NCBI RefSeq assembly: GCF_016918735.1 | Contig: NZ_JAFFPR010000007.1 | Location: 124,001 to 188,000, forward strand | Direction of reading: 5' to 3' | Origin: Leptospira abararensis | GTDB lineage: Bacteria > Spirochaetota > Leptospiria > Leptospirales > Leptospiraceae | Length of the DNA stretch: 64,000 nucleotides | In this document: positions 10,728 to 21,092 of the stretch, in pieces | How the letters are laid out: each line of letters starts with the position of its first letter | Numbering within the stretch: the stretch's first letter is position 1 | Made by a program: the position numbers and the translations under genes | Notes under the pieces: model-generated | What the model was told of the DNA's origin: nothing | Database searches by the model: none | What the model saw: the letters and a program-made list of their open reading frames with translations, nothing else

Positions 10728-11837
10728 CTATTTCGGTTTGGCCAGTTCGTAATGATAAAAGGTCCTTCCAGATTCTTTTTCTTTTAACACCAGTAAGTAG
10801 TGGGTTTTGGGATTGAAAACTTCGGAAAACTGAGTTCCTAGTTTAGTTTTGAAGTTTTCATAGTCTTCATCACCCACTTCGGCTCGTTTAAAAATCCAGG
10901 AAATATTCCGTTCGATCCCACCATTATCATAATAACTTAAATTGAGCTCCAGTCCCTCTTCTGAGGATTGGAGGATGCTATAAGTTCCCACAATCGAAGG
11001 TAAAAATCCCAAAGGATCTCCCTCTCCATACATTTCCGAAAAACTAAAAGTCTGGTCGGATTTAAAAAACACAGGCAGGATGGTTCCTTGGTCATAAAAG
11101 GAAATGGTTCCCTTTTCATTGGCCAAAACCAGTTGTTTGAATCCAGAAAAGTGGCGTTCCGCTTTGCCAAATTGAATGATGGTATTTTTAATTTTATCAA
11201 AGGAAACCCAAGGGTAAGATACAAAGTTATCTTTTTTTATTTCCCCAAATGAAACTTCGGAAATACAAACTCGTCCCGTGGAACCAAGACCATGGGTCTC
11301 TAAAATTTCGAATCGAATGACATTACCTTGGAACTTAGAATCTAAATCCAATACTTGAAATCCCGATTTGCCAAACTTGGGTTTCGTCAGTTCTAAATCG
11401 ATTGTGGAACCGATATTCAATTTCGATTTTAAATCTTCTGTTTCCATAGTAAATGTTGTAATGCGAAGTTTTTTCACCGCATCATTCGATTTTAAATCCA
11501 GAGCAGACTTATGGAATCCGTTGAATATCTGTAAGGCGGAAAACTCCGAATAGGATTTTAAATACAATGTAAATCCAGAACCCACCTCCTTGGAATTGGC
11601 ACAAAAGGAAGTGGAGAGTTTGTTATCTAAAGAAAATTCTGGGCTGAACCGCCACGGTTCTTCGGGACTGACTTGGCCTACACTTTGGGTTCGCAAATAA
11701 TCAAATTGTTTTTCGGAACCCTTACATTGGAAGCCTGCAAAAACGGATAGGAAAATTACGAGGTAAAGAGAAACGGTTGGATAGGAATTTCTAAAAGAAG
11801 GAAGAATTGTAGAAAAAGTAGATTGGTTCAGACCCAT
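10728..11837 (-). CDS. putative lipoprotein with a discoidin/NADase-type glycan-binding-like domain
   Basis: 369 residues. A hydrophobic N-terminal segment (SLYLVIFLSVFAGFQC) ends in a cysteine in a relaxed spirochaetal lipobox, so the protein is probably lipidated and periplasmic or surface-exposed. Residues about 55-200 (FSPEFSLDNKLSTSFCAN, LQIFNGFHKSALDLKSND) resemble the discoidin-like glycan-binding modules common in Leptospira proteins. The remainder is beta-rich with no motif I can name. The annotated ATG leaves about 20 residues before the hydrophobic stretch, so the true start could be internal. Function not known. Confidence 0.65.
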   Translation of the reverse strand: MGLNQSTFSTILPSFRNSYPTVSLYLVIFLSVFAGFQCKGSEKQFDYLRTQSVGQVSPEEPWRFSPEFSLDNKLSTSFCANSKEVGSGFTLYLKSYSEFSALQIFNGFHKSALDLKSNDAVKKLRITTFTMETEDLKSKLNIGSTIDLELTKPKFGKSGFQVLDLDSKFQGNVIRFEILETHGLGSTGRVCISEVSFGEIKKDNFVSYPWVSFDKIKNTIIQFGKAERHFSGFKQLVLANEKGTISFYDQGTILPVFFKSDQTFSFSEMYGEGDPLGFLPSIVGTYSILQSSEEGLELNLSYYDNGGIERNISWIFKRAEVGDEDYENFKTKLGTQFSEVFNPKTHYLLVLKEKESGRTFYHYELAKPK

Positions 11838-11893
11838 GGACTGTCAAACCATGACTCTGAACGAAAGGACGATCAAGCGAAAAACAATTTCTC

Positions 11894-13666
11894 TTAATCT
11901 ATATAGTCTTTGAGTTTTTTGGAACGACTAGGGTGACGAAGCCTTCGAAGTGCTTTGGCTTCAATCTGGCGAATCCGCTCCCGAGTCACTTTAAACTGAT
12001 ACCCCACCTCTTCCAATGTCTGGGCATACCCATCATCCAGACCAAATCGCATCCGAATGACCTTTTGTTCCCGAGCCGGAAGGGTTTGTAAAACCTGACG
12101 GATTTGTTCGGACAAAATAGAAGATGCCGCTGAGTTCAATGGCGAGATCACTTCCTTGTCTTCGATAAAATCTCCGAGTTCCGAATCCTCTTCCGAACCC
12201 ACTGGGATCTCGAGAGAAATTGGCTCTCGGGCTACGTTTTTCACAGCCTTTACTTTTTGCACCGGCCAGCCGAGACGTTCGGCAATTTCATCATTGGACG
12301 GGTCACGGCCAAACTCTTGGACAAAAAGACGAGTTTCGCGAATCACTTTGTTCACTTGTTCGATCATGTGAACAGGCACTCGGATGGTTCGTGCCTGGTC
12401 AGAAATCGCACGAGTGATGGCTTGTCTAATCCACCAAGTGGCATAGGTAGAAAATTTATAACCTTTTTTGTATTCGAACTTATCTACTGCTCGGATGAGA
12501 CCAATGTTTCCTTCTTGGATGAGATCAAAAAAATGCATCCCCCGGTTGGCGTAACGTTTCGCAATGGAGACCACCAAACGAAGGTTTGCTCGCACAAGTT
12601 CTCGTTTTGCTTGGGCAATTTCTCTTTCGCCTTTGATGATTTTTTCACCCCAGTCTTTGATTTCGCCAACAGGAGAGCCCGCTTCCTGTTCCATACGACG
12701 GAGTTTTCTTTCGTTGTTGCGAATGTCTTTGATGACTTCTCGAACTTCATCAATATCACAACCCATCATCTTCTCAATTTCATCTAAGTTCTCATTTTTT
12801 TCGATGAAACGGTTGAGGGCTTTGATTTCACGAACATCATGTCCGTATTTGGCTTTGATTTTAAGGAAATGTTTTTCAATTTCCTTAACACGGAAAACCA
12901 TCGATTTGATCTTTTGAGAGATCTTTTGGATTTCTTTTTGAGAAACACCAATTTTACGAATGGCTTCATCAATTTTACCAGTCGATAAATCAATTTTTTC
13001 TTTGAGTTCTTTGAACTTCTTAGAGTTCTCAGAATACTTACGAATCCGGTTAGTGGATTCGTTTAAAACTTTTTCATCCTGCTGGATGAGTTCCATATTT
13101 TCAAAGAATACTTTTTCCAATTTGTCCGCTTGCTCTTGGTTGAGTGCGTACATTTTGTCCACTTTTACAAGGTCATAAACTTTTATTTTTTTGGACTTAA
13201 TCTTAGGAATGAGTTTGGCAAAGTTTTGGCGTAGGATGGAAGAACTAAGGATCGTTTCTTCAATGATCTTTTCACCCTTTTCGATCCGTTTGGCAAGAAA
13301 CACTTCTGTTTCTCCAGAGATCAGAGATACTTTACCAATTTCTTTTAAATATAGGCGGATGGGATCTTCAGAACTTGAAGAAACACTGGACTCTCTTTTT
13401 TTACGTGCAGGTTTCTCTTTTGTTTCTTTGTTTGTCTCTTCTTTAGTCGTTGTCAGGGAACTAGATTCTTCCAAAGATTTTTTGGAATACTCTTCTACAA
13501 TTTCAATCCCCATCTCGTGCAACAAAGTAAAGACATCATCGATCTTTTCGGAATTTAAGATTTTATCCGGAAGTATTTCATTAATTTCATCATAAGATAC
13601 CTCTCGATTTGCTTTACCGATCGAGATGATCTTTTGTACTTCTGGTAGGCTTGCTAGATTTTCCAT
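11894..13666 (-). CDS. rpoD: RNA polymerase primary sigma factor (sigma70)
   Basis: Housekeeping sigma factor, 590 residues. Region 1.2 begins at [11 protein letters not shown], followed by a long charged non-conserved region, then region 2 ([33 protein letters not shown], the -10-recognition segment [13 protein letters not shown]), region 3, and region 4 with the -35 helix-turn-helix ([20 protein letters not shown]). A Lys/Glu-rich segment at about residues 60-95 precedes region 1.2. It is the last gene of the rpsU-yqeY-dnaG-rpoD unit, 16 nt after dnaG. Confidence 0.97.
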   Translation of the reverse strand: MENLASLPEVQKIISIGKANREVSYDEINEILPDKILNSEKIDDVFTLLHEMGIEIVEEYSKKSLEESSSLTTTKEETNKETKEKPARKKRESSVSSSSEDPIRLYLKEIGKVSLISGETEVFLAKRIEKGEKIIEETILSSSILRQNFAKLIPKIKSKKIKVYDLVKVDKMYALNQEQADKLEKVFFENMELIQQDEKVLNESTNRIRKYSENSKKFKELKEKIDLSTGKIDEAIRKIGVSQKEIQKISQKIKSMVFRVKEIEKHFLKIKAKYGHDVREIKALNRFIEKNENLDEIEKMMGCDIDEVREVIKDIRNNERKLRRMEQEAGSPVGEIKDWGEKIIKGEREIAQAKRELVRANLRLVVSIAKRYANRGMHFFDLIQEGNIGLIRAVDKFEYKKGYKFSTYATWWIRQAITRAISDQARTIRVPVHMIEQVNKVIRETRLFVQEFGRDPSNDEIAERLGWPVQKVKAVKNVAREPISLEIPVGSEEDSELGDFIEDKEVISPLNSAASSILSEQIRQVLQTLPAREQKVIRMRFGLDDGYAQTLEEVGYQFKVTRERIRQIEAKALRRLRHPSRSKKLKDYID

Positions 13667-13682
13667 TCTACCTCTATCCTCT

Positions 13683-15494
13683 TTAAACTTCTAACGTTTG
13701 GATCGTTCTGAGATACACTGATCTCTTATTTTTTTCACTTTTTAAGAGTGAAAGTTCTGACAAAAGATTGTTCTTTTCTTCAATCGTTAAGTCAGGTTTG
13801 GCCATCTCTTTGACAAGTTCTTCCATCCTTGCGTCATCCAACAAATCCGCATGGTAAAGAAACATCCCTTTAAACAGTCCTGGGCTCGTCGAATCATCGG
13901 CCGTAAAATGTTCGGCAATCATTCCCAGGTATTCCGAAGGAATCTCTTCCCTCGAAAGAATTTCTGCAGCTGTTAGGTTCTCATTCTGCAAATACTTAGT
14001 ATATAAATAGTCCCAAAGAAAGGCCGATACCTCATCCCGAAACTCGAGGCCAAGTAAATCATCAGCGAAACTAAAAAGTTCCAAATTCTGAATGAGCATG
14101 GCGATCATCTTTCGTTCACAAACCAAAATGGGGGAAGGTTTTCCCAGTTTGGCCAGCGTTCTTTCTTTCTTAGTATCGACCACGGAGGGGGTCGAAGTTA
14201 CCCCTGGTTTGCCACGAAAGTCCTGAAAAAGTGAAGAAAAAGAAAGGCCGAGTTGGCGTGCTCCCTCTTCTAAATAGACCTGTTTGTCTGTTTCTTTTTC
14301 CATTGGCCTAAGGAATTCGAAGAGTTTTTTGACACTGGCTTGTTTTTCTTCGGCAAGGGATGTAGGCCCTGCTCCCCCGAGAACTTCCCGGATCATAAAC
14401 TGGGAGGCAGGAGCCGCCGCTTCGAGTAAATCACGGATTTCTTGTTTGTTATGATGGAGGGAATAATCAAAAGGATCTTTTCCTTCTGGGATATGACAGA
14501 CCTTTACGCTCACTCCCTCTTTCGAAAGGAGATTCACTGCCCGAAAGGCACCTTTGGTTCCGGCTTTATCGGAATCCATCATCAAATACACTTTGTCCGC
14601 CAGATTCTTCAATATACGAACATGTCCTTCCGTAAATCCAGTTCCGAGAGGAGCGACAACAAATTCGATTCCTTTACGAAACAGTCCAATGGCATCAAAC
14701 ACACCTTCGACGATCACTGCTTCTCTCGTTTTACGAATGCTATCTTGGCTCAAATTTAAATTATAAAAAGTACGGCTTTTGTCATAAATAAGAGAGTTGG
14801 GACTATTGATGTATTTGGCTTCTTCCGATTCACCGAGGATCCGCCCAGAAAAGGCTATCACTCTTCCTTTCGTATCAATCACAGGAAACATAATGCGACT
14901 GCGAAAAAAATCATAAGGATCTCTATTTTGGTCTTGGCGTTTGAGAAGACCCAACTGTTCCCCTAACTTCACTTCCGTGTCCGTTTTAAACAAATCTTGG
15001 CGTAAATTACCAAATCCTGGAAGACCAAATCCAATTTTAAAAACTTTTAAATCTTCTGAGTACATCCCGCGAGATTCTAAATATTTCAGTGCCACTTCGC
15101 CGGCTTGGGTATTTAAATTCTTTTGAAAGTATTCCAGTGCTTTTTGCGAGATTTGGTAAAGAGACTCTTTTTTACGATCGGACTCTTCTTCTTCTTTGGT
15201 CCTCTCGACAAGTGGAATGCCAGAATAATCAGAAAGGATTTCTAAGGATTTGAGAAAGTCTACCTTTTGGTAGTCCATCACAAAACGAAACAAATCACCG
15301 GAGGCTTTGCAGCCAAAACAATGGTAGAACCCACCTTCTGAGTTTACATTGAATGAAGGAGTTTTTTCATTATGGAATGGGCAGATGCCCACAAGATTTC
15401 TTCCCATACGGCGTAAGGGAACAAATCGGTTGATGTATGAGTCAATGGAGACTTCTCTGCGAACTCTTTCTTTAAAACTTTGGTAAGGATTCAC
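13683..15494 (-). CDS. dnaG: DNA primase
   Basis: Synthesises RNA primers at the replication fork. The N-terminal zinc-binding domain has the CHC2 pattern ([11 protein letters not shown], then YHCFGC, residues about 38-64). The Toprim core carries VEGVFDAI (the catalytic Glu) and the acidic pair in LMMDSDKAG. The C-terminal part is a helical DnaB-binding-like region. 603 residues is normal. It sits in the macromolecular-synthesis operon between yqeY and rpoD. Confidence 0.96.
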   Translation of the reverse strand: MNPYQSFKERVRREVSIDSYINRFVPLRRMGRNLVGICPFHNEKTPSFNVNSEGGFYHCFGCKASGDLFRFVMDYQKVDFLKSLEILSDYSGIPLVERTKEEEESDRKKESLYQISQKALEYFQKNLNTQAGEVALKYLESRGMYSEDLKVFKIGFGLPGFGNLRQDLFKTDTEVKLGEQLGLLKRQDQNRDPYDFFRSRIMFPVIDTKGRVIAFSGRILGESEEAKYINSPNSLIYDKSRTFYNLNLSQDSIRKTREAVIVEGVFDAIGLFRKGIEFVVAPLGTGFTEGHVRILKNLADKVYLMMDSDKAGTKGAFRAVNLLSKEGVSVKVCHIPEGKDPFDYSLHHNKQEIRDLLEAAAPASQFMIREVLGGAGPTSLAEEKQASVKKLFEFLRPMEKETDKQVYLEEGARQLGLSFSSLFQDFRGKPGVTSTPSVVDTKKERTLAKLGKPSPILVCERKMIAMLIQNLELFSFADDLLGLEFRDEVSAFLWDYLYTKYLQNENLTAAEILSREEIPSEYLGMIAEHFTADDSTSPGLFKGMFLYHADLLDDARMEELVKEMAKPDLTIEEKNNLLSELSLLKSEKNKRSVYLRTIQTLEV

Positions 15495-15506
15495 AGTATT
15501 TTGGTA

Positions 15507-15962
15507 TTAACGGGCGCTAAGTGCTTGTTTTGCGAGGGAGGATACCTTGGAGCCGTCTATATTTTGTCCTTTAAATTTTGCCATAACTTTACCCATCACC
15601 TTTCCCATATCCTGGGCTCCGCTAGCATTCAATTCCCCAATGGCCTCTGCGACTGCCTTGGAGATTTCTTCATCGGAGACTTCTTCCGGAATATAACGAG
15701 AGATGACTTCGGCTTCCTGAATTTCTTTGCTCGAAAGATCGGGACGATTGGCTTTGTCATATTCGACAGCCGTGTCCTTTCTGCGTTTGAAATTGGATTT
15801 GAGGATCTGCATCACAGCAGTATCCGTCAGTTCGGAAGCACCGGTTTTGGTTAATTCATATTGAATTTCCGCTTTCAAAAGACGCAAAGTTCCCAGGACG
15901 GTTTCATCCTTGGCCTTTAACGCCGTCTTTAGATCGGTATTGATCGTCTCTTGAAGGGTCAT
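15507..15962 (-). CDS. yqeY: GatB/YqeY domain protein
   Basis: A 151-residue cytoplasmic protein of the YqeY family, which resembles the tail domain of the GatB amidotransferase subunit. Motifs such as LRLLKAEIQYE, ADRKDTAVEYDKA-like helices and the C-terminal GKVMGKVMAKFKGQNIDG are typical. Exact role is unsettled in the family; a link to tRNA-dependent amidation is inferred from homology. It is inserted between rpsU and dnaG, an arrangement found in several bacterial phyla. Confidence 0.9.
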   Translation of the reverse strand: MTLQETINTDLKTALKAKDETVLGTLRLLKAEIQYELTKTGASELTDTAVMQILKSNFKRRKDTAVEYDKANRPDLSSKEIQEAEVISRYIPEEVSDEEISKAVAEAIGELNASGAQDMGKVMGKVMAKFKGQNIDGSKVSSLAKQALSAR

Positions 15963-15981
15963 TCTAAAACCGACTTAAAGA

Positions 15982-16206
15982 TTAAAGTTTATCTTTTTTA
16001 GCGAATAGTCTTTTCTTTTTGTCTCGTTTGCGTTTCGCAGCTTCAACAGCTTTCTTTTTCACAACGCTTGGTTTTTCAAAGTATTCTCTACGTTTGATTT
16101 CGCTCATAATACCAGCGTTTGCACAATCTCTTTTGAATCTTCGAAGCGCCGCCTCGATTGATTCCCCTTCTTTTAAATAAATCCCTACTTGTGGGGTCAT
16201 AGACAA
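15982..16206 (-). CDS. rpsU: 30S ribosomal protein S21
   Basis: Small basic ribosomal protein (74 residues as called), with the S21 signature EGESIEAALRRFKRDC and a strongly basic C-terminal helix. Two starts are possible: TTG at 16204-16206, with AAAAGGA at a 7-nt spacing, and ATG at 16198-16200 at 13 nt. Shine-Dalgarno spacing favours the TTG; homology (MTPQVGIYLKEGE) fits the ATG. First gene of the macromolecular-synthesis operon. Confidence 0.95.
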   Translation of the reverse strand: MSMTPQVGIYLKEGESIEAALRRFKRDCANAGIMSEIKRREYFEKPSVVKKKAVEAAKRKRDKKKRLFAKKDKL

Positions 16207-16287
16207 ACAACTGTCCTTTTGTAAAAATGGTCTAGTTTTGACGGTATCGGAAACTGCCCTGATTTGTCAATTCAGCCGAAAACCAAA

Positions 16288-17112
16288 TCAGAAATTTTCG
16301 ATAAAAATGGAAGAAAATCGAGAATCATCAGCCAAAATCTCCCGATCGATGGGAAAAATCTTCAGCTTGTAGTCCAAAATCAAATGTTTAGACGGAAAGT
16401 AAAGAGATCCAAACCTTTGGTTGGCGCCATCAAGAGTTTCTCCTGGGCAGAATAGAAAGTAGGAACGGGGATTCAATTGGAAATTGAACTCGTTTTCCTT
16501 AGTTTCTTTGTGTAGGGTGGCTGTGACTTCCCTGAGAATTTCTTGGCTTTTGACCACACCGAGGGGTTTGAAAAAGGGGGAAAGGTCTTGGAGATGGAAA
16601 AAAGCAATCACTCCCGAATGGACATCCCCAGAAAAGGATTTCTCCATTTTCTTTCGGATCGGATCTGTGATGGTTTGGAAATCCAGAAGGTTCTTTTCTC
16701 GTAAGGAAATCCCTGTAGCACAAAAGGTCAACACTTGGTTAGAAAGGTCTTCCCAGTTTCGCTTGGAAAGTTCCGGCTCCACTTCTTGGACCACGAGAAC
16801 AAAAACGGGAACCTCTCCCTCCGGAAGGCGCATGATATTGATTTTAAATTCTTTTCCCTTTTCCGAAAAAGTTCCTAAGGCTTTGGGATCCATATAGCCT
16901 AAGTTCCGAACCAGATCCGAAATTTGAGCCGAAACAAGACCGCGCAGCCATTCTTCTTTTTCGGTTTGGCCAAACTCATAGACAATCTCACCCGCAAGAT
17001 ACACCCAACCCAAATGAGCCCCCACACTGGCAAAACTGATCCCCAAACGTCTGGAATGGTAGTCTGTCATCTGCATGGAAGGGGAAGGACTTACGTGAGT
17101 TGGTTCTATCAT
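16288..17112 (-). CDS. uncharacterised protein with a possible degenerate GGDEF-like domain
   Basis: 274 residues, no signal peptide or membrane helix. The second half (from about VIAFFHLQDLSPFFKPLG to YKLKIFPIDRE) has the strand-helix rhythm of a nucleotidyl-cyclase/GGDEF fold, but the GG(D/E)EF loop is missing, so I would not assign cyclase activity. The first half could be a small sensor region. It lies upstream of rpsU on the same strand, separated by 81 nt, and is divergent from fbp. No named family recognised. Confidence 0.6.
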   Translation of the reverse strand: MIEPTHVSPSPSMQMTDYHSRRLGISFASVGAHLGWVYLAGEIVYEFGQTEKEEWLRGLVSAQISDLVRNLGYMDPKALGTFSEKGKEFKINIMRLPEGEVPVFVLVVQEVEPELSKRNWEDLSNQVLTFCATGISLREKNLLDFQTITDPIRKKMEKSFSGDVHSGVIAFFHLQDLSPFFKPLGVVKSQEILREVTATLHKETKENEFNFQLNPRSYFLFCPGETLDGANQRFGSLYFPSKHLILDYKLKIFPIDREILADDSRFSSIFIENF

Positions 17113-17217
17113 CGGAATCTAGTTTTAGTATCGGTTGGGACTTCGCCAATCAAAAGGAGAAAGGATTGCTCCTGACGTTATGCCCCCAAAATGGTGTAAA
17201 AACTACTCGGGGAACCT

Positions 17218-18252
17218 GTGAACGCAACACCGAAACAAAAAAAACTCATCTCTCTATCGCAATTCATTCTAGAAGAGCAACTCAAAATCCCTCATGCCTC
17301 CGGAGAATTTTCCGCCCTACTCAGCCACCTCGTCTATGCTGCCAAAATTGTGGGACGTGAGGTCCGAAAAGCGGGACTTTTGGATGATATCCTGGGTGCC
17401 ACAGAAGACACCAATGTCCAGGGCGAAACCCAAATGAAACTGGACCAATACGCGGACAACGCCTTCAACCAGTCCCTAAAGATTTGTGGCCATCTTTGTG
17501 TCCTTGCCAGTGAAGAACACGAAAACATCATCCCTATCCCTGGGGGATACAATATTGGCAAGTATACCATGGCGATCGATCCACTGGACGGATCTTCCAA
17601 TATCGATACCAATGTTTCTATCGGAACCATCTTTTCCATCCACCAACGTTTAGAACCTAACTCCAAAGAACCGGGGACGGAAAAAGACCTCCTCCAACAA
17701 GGCCATTTGCAACGTTGTGCTGGGTATATCATCTATGGTTCTTCTACTATGCTCGTTCTTTCCACAGGAAAGGGAGTCTCTGGTTTTACCTTAGATCCCA
17801 GTGTGGGCGAGTTTCTACTCTCCCACCCAAATATGAAAATGCCAGAATCAGGGGACATCTACTCTGCCAATGAAGGGAATGCTTCTTATTGGTCTCCCGA
17901 AGTCCAAACCTACCTCCAAAAAATCAAATCCATCGAGGGCGGAAAAAAACCAAAAACGGCCCGTTATATTGGCTCGCTTGTTGCGGATTTCCATAGGAAC
18001 CTACTCAAAGGAGGGATTTTCCTCTATCCTAACGATACGAAATCATCTAAATACCCAAATGGCAAACTTCGGTTGTTGTATGAAGCGGCCCCCATGGCAT
18101 TTATTGCAGAACAAGCCGGCGGAATGGCGGTAACAGTGAAAGGAGAACGAATTCTAGACCTAAATCCAAAAGACCTCCACGAAAGAACAACGCTCATTAT
18201 TGGAAGTAAAAAGGAAGTAGAAGAATTCCTTACCTTCATTCCGAAGATATAA
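17218..18252 (+). CDS. fbp: fructose-1,6-bisphosphatase class I
   Basis: Hydrolyses fructose 1,6-bisphosphate to fructose 6-phosphate in gluconeogenesis, which fits an organism living on fatty acids and glycerol. 344 residues, normal size. The metal-binding signature DPLDGSSNIDTNVSIGT is intact (about residues 121-137), as is the active-site region with KLRLLYEAAPMAFIAEQAGG near the C-terminus. GTG start at 17218. Confidence 0.95.
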   Translation: MNATPKQKKLISLSQFILEEQLKIPHASGEFSALLSHLVYAAKIVGREVRKAGLLDDILGATEDTNVQGETQMKLDQYADNAFNQSLKICGHLCVLASEEHENIIPIPGGYNIGKYTMAIDPLDGSSNIDTNVSIGTIFSIHQRLEPNSKEPGTEKDLLQQGHLQRCAGYIIYGSSTMLVLSTGKGVSGFTLDPSVGEFLLSHPNMKMPESGDIYSANEGNASYWSPEVQTYLQKIKSIEGGKKPKTARYIGSLVADFHRNLLKGGIFLYPNDTKSSKYPNGKLRLLYEAAPMAFIAEQAGGMAVTVKGERILDLNPKDLHERTTLIIGSKKEVEEFLTFIPKI

Positions 18253-18341
18253 TTTTCCAAACAAATACAGAAATTTCTTTCAAAGGAAATCATTATTGGG
18301 TAGTTTTGGCAGAATTAAAAGATTTTAGGAGAAAACTTTCA

Positions 18342-18590
18342 ATGAATAAAAAACTACTCGTTTTAATTCTTGGTGTCACTATGGCTTCTGGACTTGCTTT
18401 CTGCAAAAAAGAAGAACCAGTTGTTGAAGAAAAAATGGAAACTGTTGAAGATGCAGCTAAAAAAGTAACTACAGAAGTAGAGAAAAAAGTGGATGCAGCT
18501 GTAAAAACTGCTGAAGCAGAAGCTAAAAAAGCAGCAACAGGCGCGATCAAAGACGCAACTAAAGACATTAAAAAACCAGCTGGTTTCTAA
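18342..18590 (+). CDS. small Lys/Ala-rich lipoprotein
   Basis: An 82-residue protein. Start chosen at ATG 18342, because TAGGAG lies 10 nt upstream; a longer frame opens at 18306 without a ribosome site. The signal peptide ends in LAFC, a spirochaetal lipobox. The mature part is almost pure charged amphipathic helix (repeats like VEKKVDAAVKTAEAEAKKA), reminiscent of LEA or apolipoprotein-type helices. It is short and followed by a good terminator. Function not known. Confidence 0.75.
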   Translation: MNKKLLVLILGVTMASGLAFCKKEEPVVEEKMETVEDAAKKVTTEVEKKVDAAVKTAEAEAKKAATGAIKDATKDIKKPAGF

Positions 18591-18610
18591 TCATCTTTTT
18601 CTGTAAAAGA

Positions 18611-18643
18611 AAACCAACCGAGTTTCGGTTGGTTTTTATTTTT
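18611..18643 (+). terminator. rho-independent terminator
   Basis: A 10-bp perfect stem, AAACCAACCG with CGGTTGGTTT, a 5-nt loop, and the T-rich tail TTATTTTT. It lies 20 nt after the small lipoprotein stop codon. Confidence 0.9.
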
Positions 18644-18716
18644 AAACTAAAAAAACCCTATTTTCCAATCCCTACTCTTTTTAACTACCACCGACAAGTT
18701 TAAAAACGAATCCAAC

Positions 18717-20000
18717 TTAAGAGTCAGTGTATTTGATTTTTGCATGGAGTTCTTCTTCTAAGGCACATTTAGGATAAGTTCCTACATCTAGGGAAGTTCC
18801 GATATGCCCAAAAGGATCTTGCGGGGAAATGATTCGTAAATCCCAGCCATTCACAATCCAAGGACATTGGTAATTTTTATCCTTACATAGGATCTGTGCT
18901 GCCTTTGGTTTTGGGTAGGCCCAAGCAGAAGTAGGAAACTTACATTTATTTTCAATCTCGGCAATCGTTCGAATTCGTTTGATGGCTTGATCGAATTCTT
19001 TGAAACGATCAATCATTGGATCAGCTAAATCTTTTCGGAAAAGTCCCTTCTCTGCGTTGTATGTAAACATCACTAGGAGTTTTTCAGAGATATGTTCTTT
19101 ATCTGTGGTGGTCTTTAAATTTTCCATGATATAACGAGCAATCTTTAAGGCATCCAAGGTGACCGCTGCGGTATCATCTGCATACTCACCTGCGTCTTCT
19201 TCGTCATCGCTAGCATCATCTTCCATTCCACTTCCCGCGAGTAGATCTTGGTTCAGTTGGTGTTTGCGTAAGTCTTCTACATTGACCGTGGCCGGAACAA
19301 CTCCAGGAATTTCAAAACCACTGGAACCATGGTTATTGATAGCGCTAATGACTTCTTCTGGAAGATTAAGTTTTCTTGCAATTTCCAAAGAAAGATTCAC
19401 AGCAGAGGATAGAGAAGATCCAAAAAAACTTTGTTTGTATAAACCATCCTTGGATACTGAGATATCAGCACAAAGACCTGCAAGGAAACTGAAGCGGTTT
19501 ACCATCTTAAAGCCGTATTGTTTTTGAATCACAGATCCTAAACTTAAAAGTCCAAAGTCAGCTAAGTGGTTAAAGAATTCCTTATGGCTGAGTAAAATTC
19601 TAAAAAAAGACAGGGCGAGTGATTTTGAATAAAAAGAATTCTGGATGATTCCTTTCAGGCTTGCCATCCTTTCCGCGTTTTGTTCATATAAGTGAAAAAT
19701 AAATTCATTGGATCTATCTTCGATTCGGCTAAGAATGGCTTTCGAAAGAACCATTCGAAGCATTCTCATCAAATCCTTTGACATTGCCAACTTAAAGGAA
19801 GGAATGTAATTCCCTTCCATCCCTTCCAGTTTCTTTAAAATGTTTTCTTTTATGGCAACTTTTTCTTTGATTAAGATACTACCGTTTTTATCTACAACAG
19901 GTTCACTGAGAGATACAGAACCTAACAAATCATAATCAACAGCAAAATTTTTAAATTCATTGAATTCTAAGAATTCGATTCCAGCATTCGTAATTTTCAT
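18717..20000 (-). CDS. uncharacterised protein with degenerate HD-GYP-like fold
   Basis: 427 residues, cytoplasmic. Residues 20-60 (GSVSLSEPVVDKNGSILIKE) resemble the small beta domain found before HD-GYP phosphodiesterases. The central part has the helical pattern of an HD domain (FSFLAGLCADIS, then LNLPEEVISAINNHGSSG), but the histidine/aspartate pairs are replaced, so metal-dependent hydrolysis is unlikely. A very acidic linker (DDASDDEEDAGEYADD) follows, then a Cys-containing tail (CKDKNYQCPW). Likely a degenerate signalling protein; this is inference from pattern only. Confidence 0.55.
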   Translation of the reverse strand: MKITNAGIEFLEFNEFKNFAVDYDLLGSVSLSEPVVDKNGSILIKEKVAIKENILKKLEGMEGNYIPSFKLAMSKDLMRMLRMVLSKAILSRIEDRSNEFIFHLYEQNAERMASLKGIIQNSFYSKSLALSFFRILLSHKEFFNHLADFGLLSLGSVIQKQYGFKMVNRFSFLAGLCADISVSKDGLYKQSFFGSSLSSAVNLSLEIARKLNLPEEVISAINNHGSSGFEIPGVVPATVNVEDLRKHQLNQDLLAGSGMEDDASDDEEDAGEYADDTAAVTLDALKIARYIMENLKTTTDKEHISEKLLVMFTYNAEKGLFRKDLADPMIDRFKEFDQAIKRIRTIAEIENKCKFPTSAWAYPKPKAAQILCKDKNYQCPWIVNGWDLRIISPQDPFGHIGTSLDVGTYPKCALEEELHAKIKYTDS

Positions 20001-20105
20001 AAAGGTCCTAAGGAAACTGTCTGTTACGATCCTTCTGAGAGCAAGATTTTTGCTTTCCTTATGCGTCTAAATGGTGTAGTTTTTTACTGGTTTTGGAGGT
20101 TCTAG

Positions 20106-21092
20106 TTGGTTTCTTCTGTCCCAAAAGACTCACAATCTGTGAGCGAGTTGAAAGAGTTCTACAGACAAATGGTACTTATACGAAAGTTTGAGGAAGCCGC
20201 TGCCAAAGCCTATAGTGTAGGAAAGATTGGTGGGTTTTTACATTTGTACATCGGTCAAGAAGCTGTTGGGGTTGGTTCGATAGCCGCCCTGACCCCCAAA
20301 GACTATATTGTCTCTACTTATAGAGACCACGGTCATGCATTGGCGAGGGGTTTGAATCCAAAACCTCTGATGGCAGAGTTATTTGGTAAAGCTACGGGAA
20401 TCTCAAAAGGTAACGGTGGTTCCATGCACTTCTTTGATCGTAACGCTCACTTTATGGGAGGACACGGAATTGTGGGAGGACATATCTCTCTTGCTGCCGG
20501 CATTGCCTTTGCTTCCAAATACAAAAAAGAAGATTCCGTTACGATCTGTTTTTTTGGAGAAGGAGCAGCGAACATCGGTTCCTTTCATGAAGGTTTAAAC
20601 CTAGCTGCCATTTGGAAACTCCCAGTAGTTTTTATTTGCGAAAACAACCATTATGCGATGGGAACACCGGAATACCGAGCTTTGGCAGTCAAAGATGTTT
20701 CTGTCAGAGCTTATGCTTATGATATGGCTCGTGATCATATCGAAGGGGATGAAGTGAGAAAGGTAAAAGACCATGTGCAAGTCGCCGTGGAACGAGCTCG
20801 TCGCGGCGAAGGCCCCACTCTCATTGAAGTTTCTACTTATCGTTTCCGGGGCCATTCCATGTCTGACCCGGCCAAATACAGAACCAAAGAAGAATTGGAC
20901 GCCTATAAAAAGAAAGACCCCCTCATGCGTGCTCGCCACGAACTAGAGTTAGGAGGGATAAAGACAGAAGAATTAGATAAAATGGATTTAGAAATCCAAA
21001 CCCAAATCGATGAGGCCTATGAGTATGCAGAAACCTCTCCCGAACCTCCTCTCTCTCAACTACACAAGTATGTGTATGCGGAGGACAAATAA
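20106..21092 (+). CDS. pdhA: pyruvate dehydrogenase E1 alpha subunit
   Basis: Thiamine-diphosphate subunit that decarboxylates pyruvate, in the multienzyme complex feeding acetyl-CoA to the TCA cycle. 328 residues. The ThDP motif reads FFGEGAANIG...CENN, and the phosphorylation-loop region contains YRFRGHSMSDPAKYR. The start is TTG at 20106, supported by GGAGG 8 nt upstream. The E1 beta gene starts immediately after the stop codon. Confidence 0.95.
   Translation: MVSSVPKDSQSVSELKEFYRQMVLIRKFEEAAAKAYSVGKIGGFLHLYIGQEAVGVGSIAALTPKDYIVSTYRDHGHALARGLNPKPLMAELFGKATGISKGNGGSMHFFDRNAHFMGGHGIVGGHISLAAGIAFASKYKKEDSVTICFFGEGAANIGSFHEGLNLAAIWKLPVVFICENNHYAMGTPEYRALAVKDVSVRAYAYDMARDHIEGDEVRKVKDHVQVAVERARRGEGPTLIEVSTYRFRGHSMSDPAKYRTKEELDAYKKKDPLMRARHELELGGIKTEELDKMDLEIQTQIDEAYEYAETSPEPPLSQLHKYVYAEDK

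Noticed and set aside
12257..12787. 176-residue plus-strand ORF inside rpoD
   Set aside because: No family resemblance or ribosome site; it lies antisense to conserved sigma regions.
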